A DNA stretch of 6,443 bases from Helicobacteraceae bacterium (lineage in GTDB: Bacteria; Campylobacterota; Campylobacteria; Campylobacterales; SZUA-545), in NCBI GenBank assembly GCA_031282285.1, contig JAITEA010000121.1:1-6443 (forward strand). The letters run 5' to 3'. Under the pieces are notes generated by a model. That model worked only from the letters and a program-made list of their open reading frames with translations. It was not told where the DNA came from and did not search any database. Shown piece by piece: positions 6,294 through 6,443 of the stretch; position 1 is the stretch's first letter; every line of letters begins with the position of its first letter. Made by a program: the position numbers and the translations under genes.

Positions 6294-6302
6294 ATTATAA
6301 CA
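6294..6302 (-). promoter_or_regulatory. Extended -10 promoter of the toxin-antitoxin module
   Basis: Read on the minus strand this is TGTTATAAT, a perfect TATAAT with the TGn extension, 18 bp upstream of the antitoxin ATG. At about 17 bp further upstream there is no good -35 hexamer (GTTCGG region), as is usual for extended -10 and for Campylobacterota sigma-70 promoters. The transcript would start near 6287-6289, giving a very short leader that holds only the AAGGAG site. Confidence 0.7.
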
Positions 6303-6308
6303 CATTTT

Positions 6309-6329
6309 AACTAAACCCGAACTTAACCC
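6309..6329. repeat. Tandem 10-bp repeat, candidate antitoxin operator
   Basis: AACTAAACCC (6309-6318) and AACTTAACCC (6320-6329) match at 9 of 10 positions and start 11 bp apart, about one helical turn. They overlap the spacer and -35 zone of the toxin-antitoxin promoter. RHH antitoxins typically bind tandem half-sites on one DNA face, so this is a natural candidate operator for autorepression. The repeat is seen directly; binding is inferred. Confidence 0.5.
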
Positions 6330-6333
6330 ATAA

Positions 6334-6443
6334 TACCAGATTATCAAAGAGGCAATCGAAGCGTACAAGGAAGATCTGATCGACGCCGCCGAAGGCAAAA
6401 GCATAGCCGACGCTTGCCGCCGCGGGGAGATGAAAACATATAC
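6334..6443 (+). pseudogene. 5'-truncated remnant of a second RHH antitoxin gene
   Basis: Read from 6334 the plus strand encodes YQIIKEAIEAY, then KEDLIDAAEGKSIADACRR, then GEMKTYT, open to the window end. This aligns to residues 27-66 of the intact antitoxin: QIIKEAIE is identical, and in the tail ISADACRRGEMK-like residues match IVDAADRGETKRWT at 8 of 14 positions (IADACRRGEMKTYT in this copy), with about three residues of gap between. The beta strand and first helix that should precede it are missing: an in-frame TAA sits at 6331-6333, no start codon comes before the ATG at 6430, and the DNA to the left is the promoter of the intact module on the opposite strand. It has lost its own promoter, start and DNA-binding strand. 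Its 3' end and any partner toxin lie beyond the window. Homology is strong; the interpretation as a dead gene is likely but depends on what follows. Confidence 0.72.

Noticed and set aside
1..6443. CRISPR array, tRNA/rRNA genes, insertion sequences, phage genes
   Set aside because: No regularly spaced repeats, cloverleaf patterns, transposase motifs or terminal inverted repeats were seen on either strand.

Overview
The window looks like chromosomal DNA of a Gram-negative, pilus-bearing bacterium, most likely a GC-richer member of the Campylobacterota (Epsilonproteobacteria). The assignment is an inference from three things: the style of the PilT, GatC and MFS proteins, the divergent rdgB / MFS-efflux gene pair (recalled from memory as the Campylobacter jejuni arrangement Cj1374c / Cj1375), and the short intergenic spaces with strong AAGGAG-type ribosome binding sites. 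It is not proven by a marker gene.

Layout, left to right. (1) 5-913, plus strand: an FkbM-family methyltransferase, visibly more AT-rich than everything else, probably the edge of a surface-glycan or other horizontally acquired block. (2) 914-999: a convergent gap holding a strong hairpin. (3) 2910-1000, minus strand: a two-gene unit, rdgB (noncanonical purine NTP pyrophosphatase, GTG start) then metY (O-acetylhomoserine sulfhydrylase). (4) 2911-2965: a short divergent control region with a perfect 14-bp palindrome. (5) 2966-5656, plus strand: a tight three-gene unit, YajR/CmeG-like MFS transporter, gatC (11-bp overlap) and pilT, closed by an intrinsic terminator at 5662-5703. (6) 6275-5801, minus strand: a type II toxin-antitoxin module, RHH antitoxin followed by an overlapping RelE/ParE-fold toxin, with an extended -10 promoter and a tandem-repeat candidate operator. 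(7) 6334-6443, plus strand: the decapitated remnant of a second, homologous antitoxin gene, head to head with the intact module and running off the window.

The central genes are housekeeping: nucleotide-pool cleaning, sulfur assimilation into homocysteine, efflux, Gln-tRNA/Asn-tRNA formation and pilus retraction. I see no single new multi-gene system. The points most worth following are the second antitoxin remnant with the operator repeats beside it, the apparent AUC start codon of the MFS gene, the palindrome shared by the divergent promoters, and a strong excess of CGATCG (including six HIP1-like GCGATCGC octamers) that is absent from the fkbM end.
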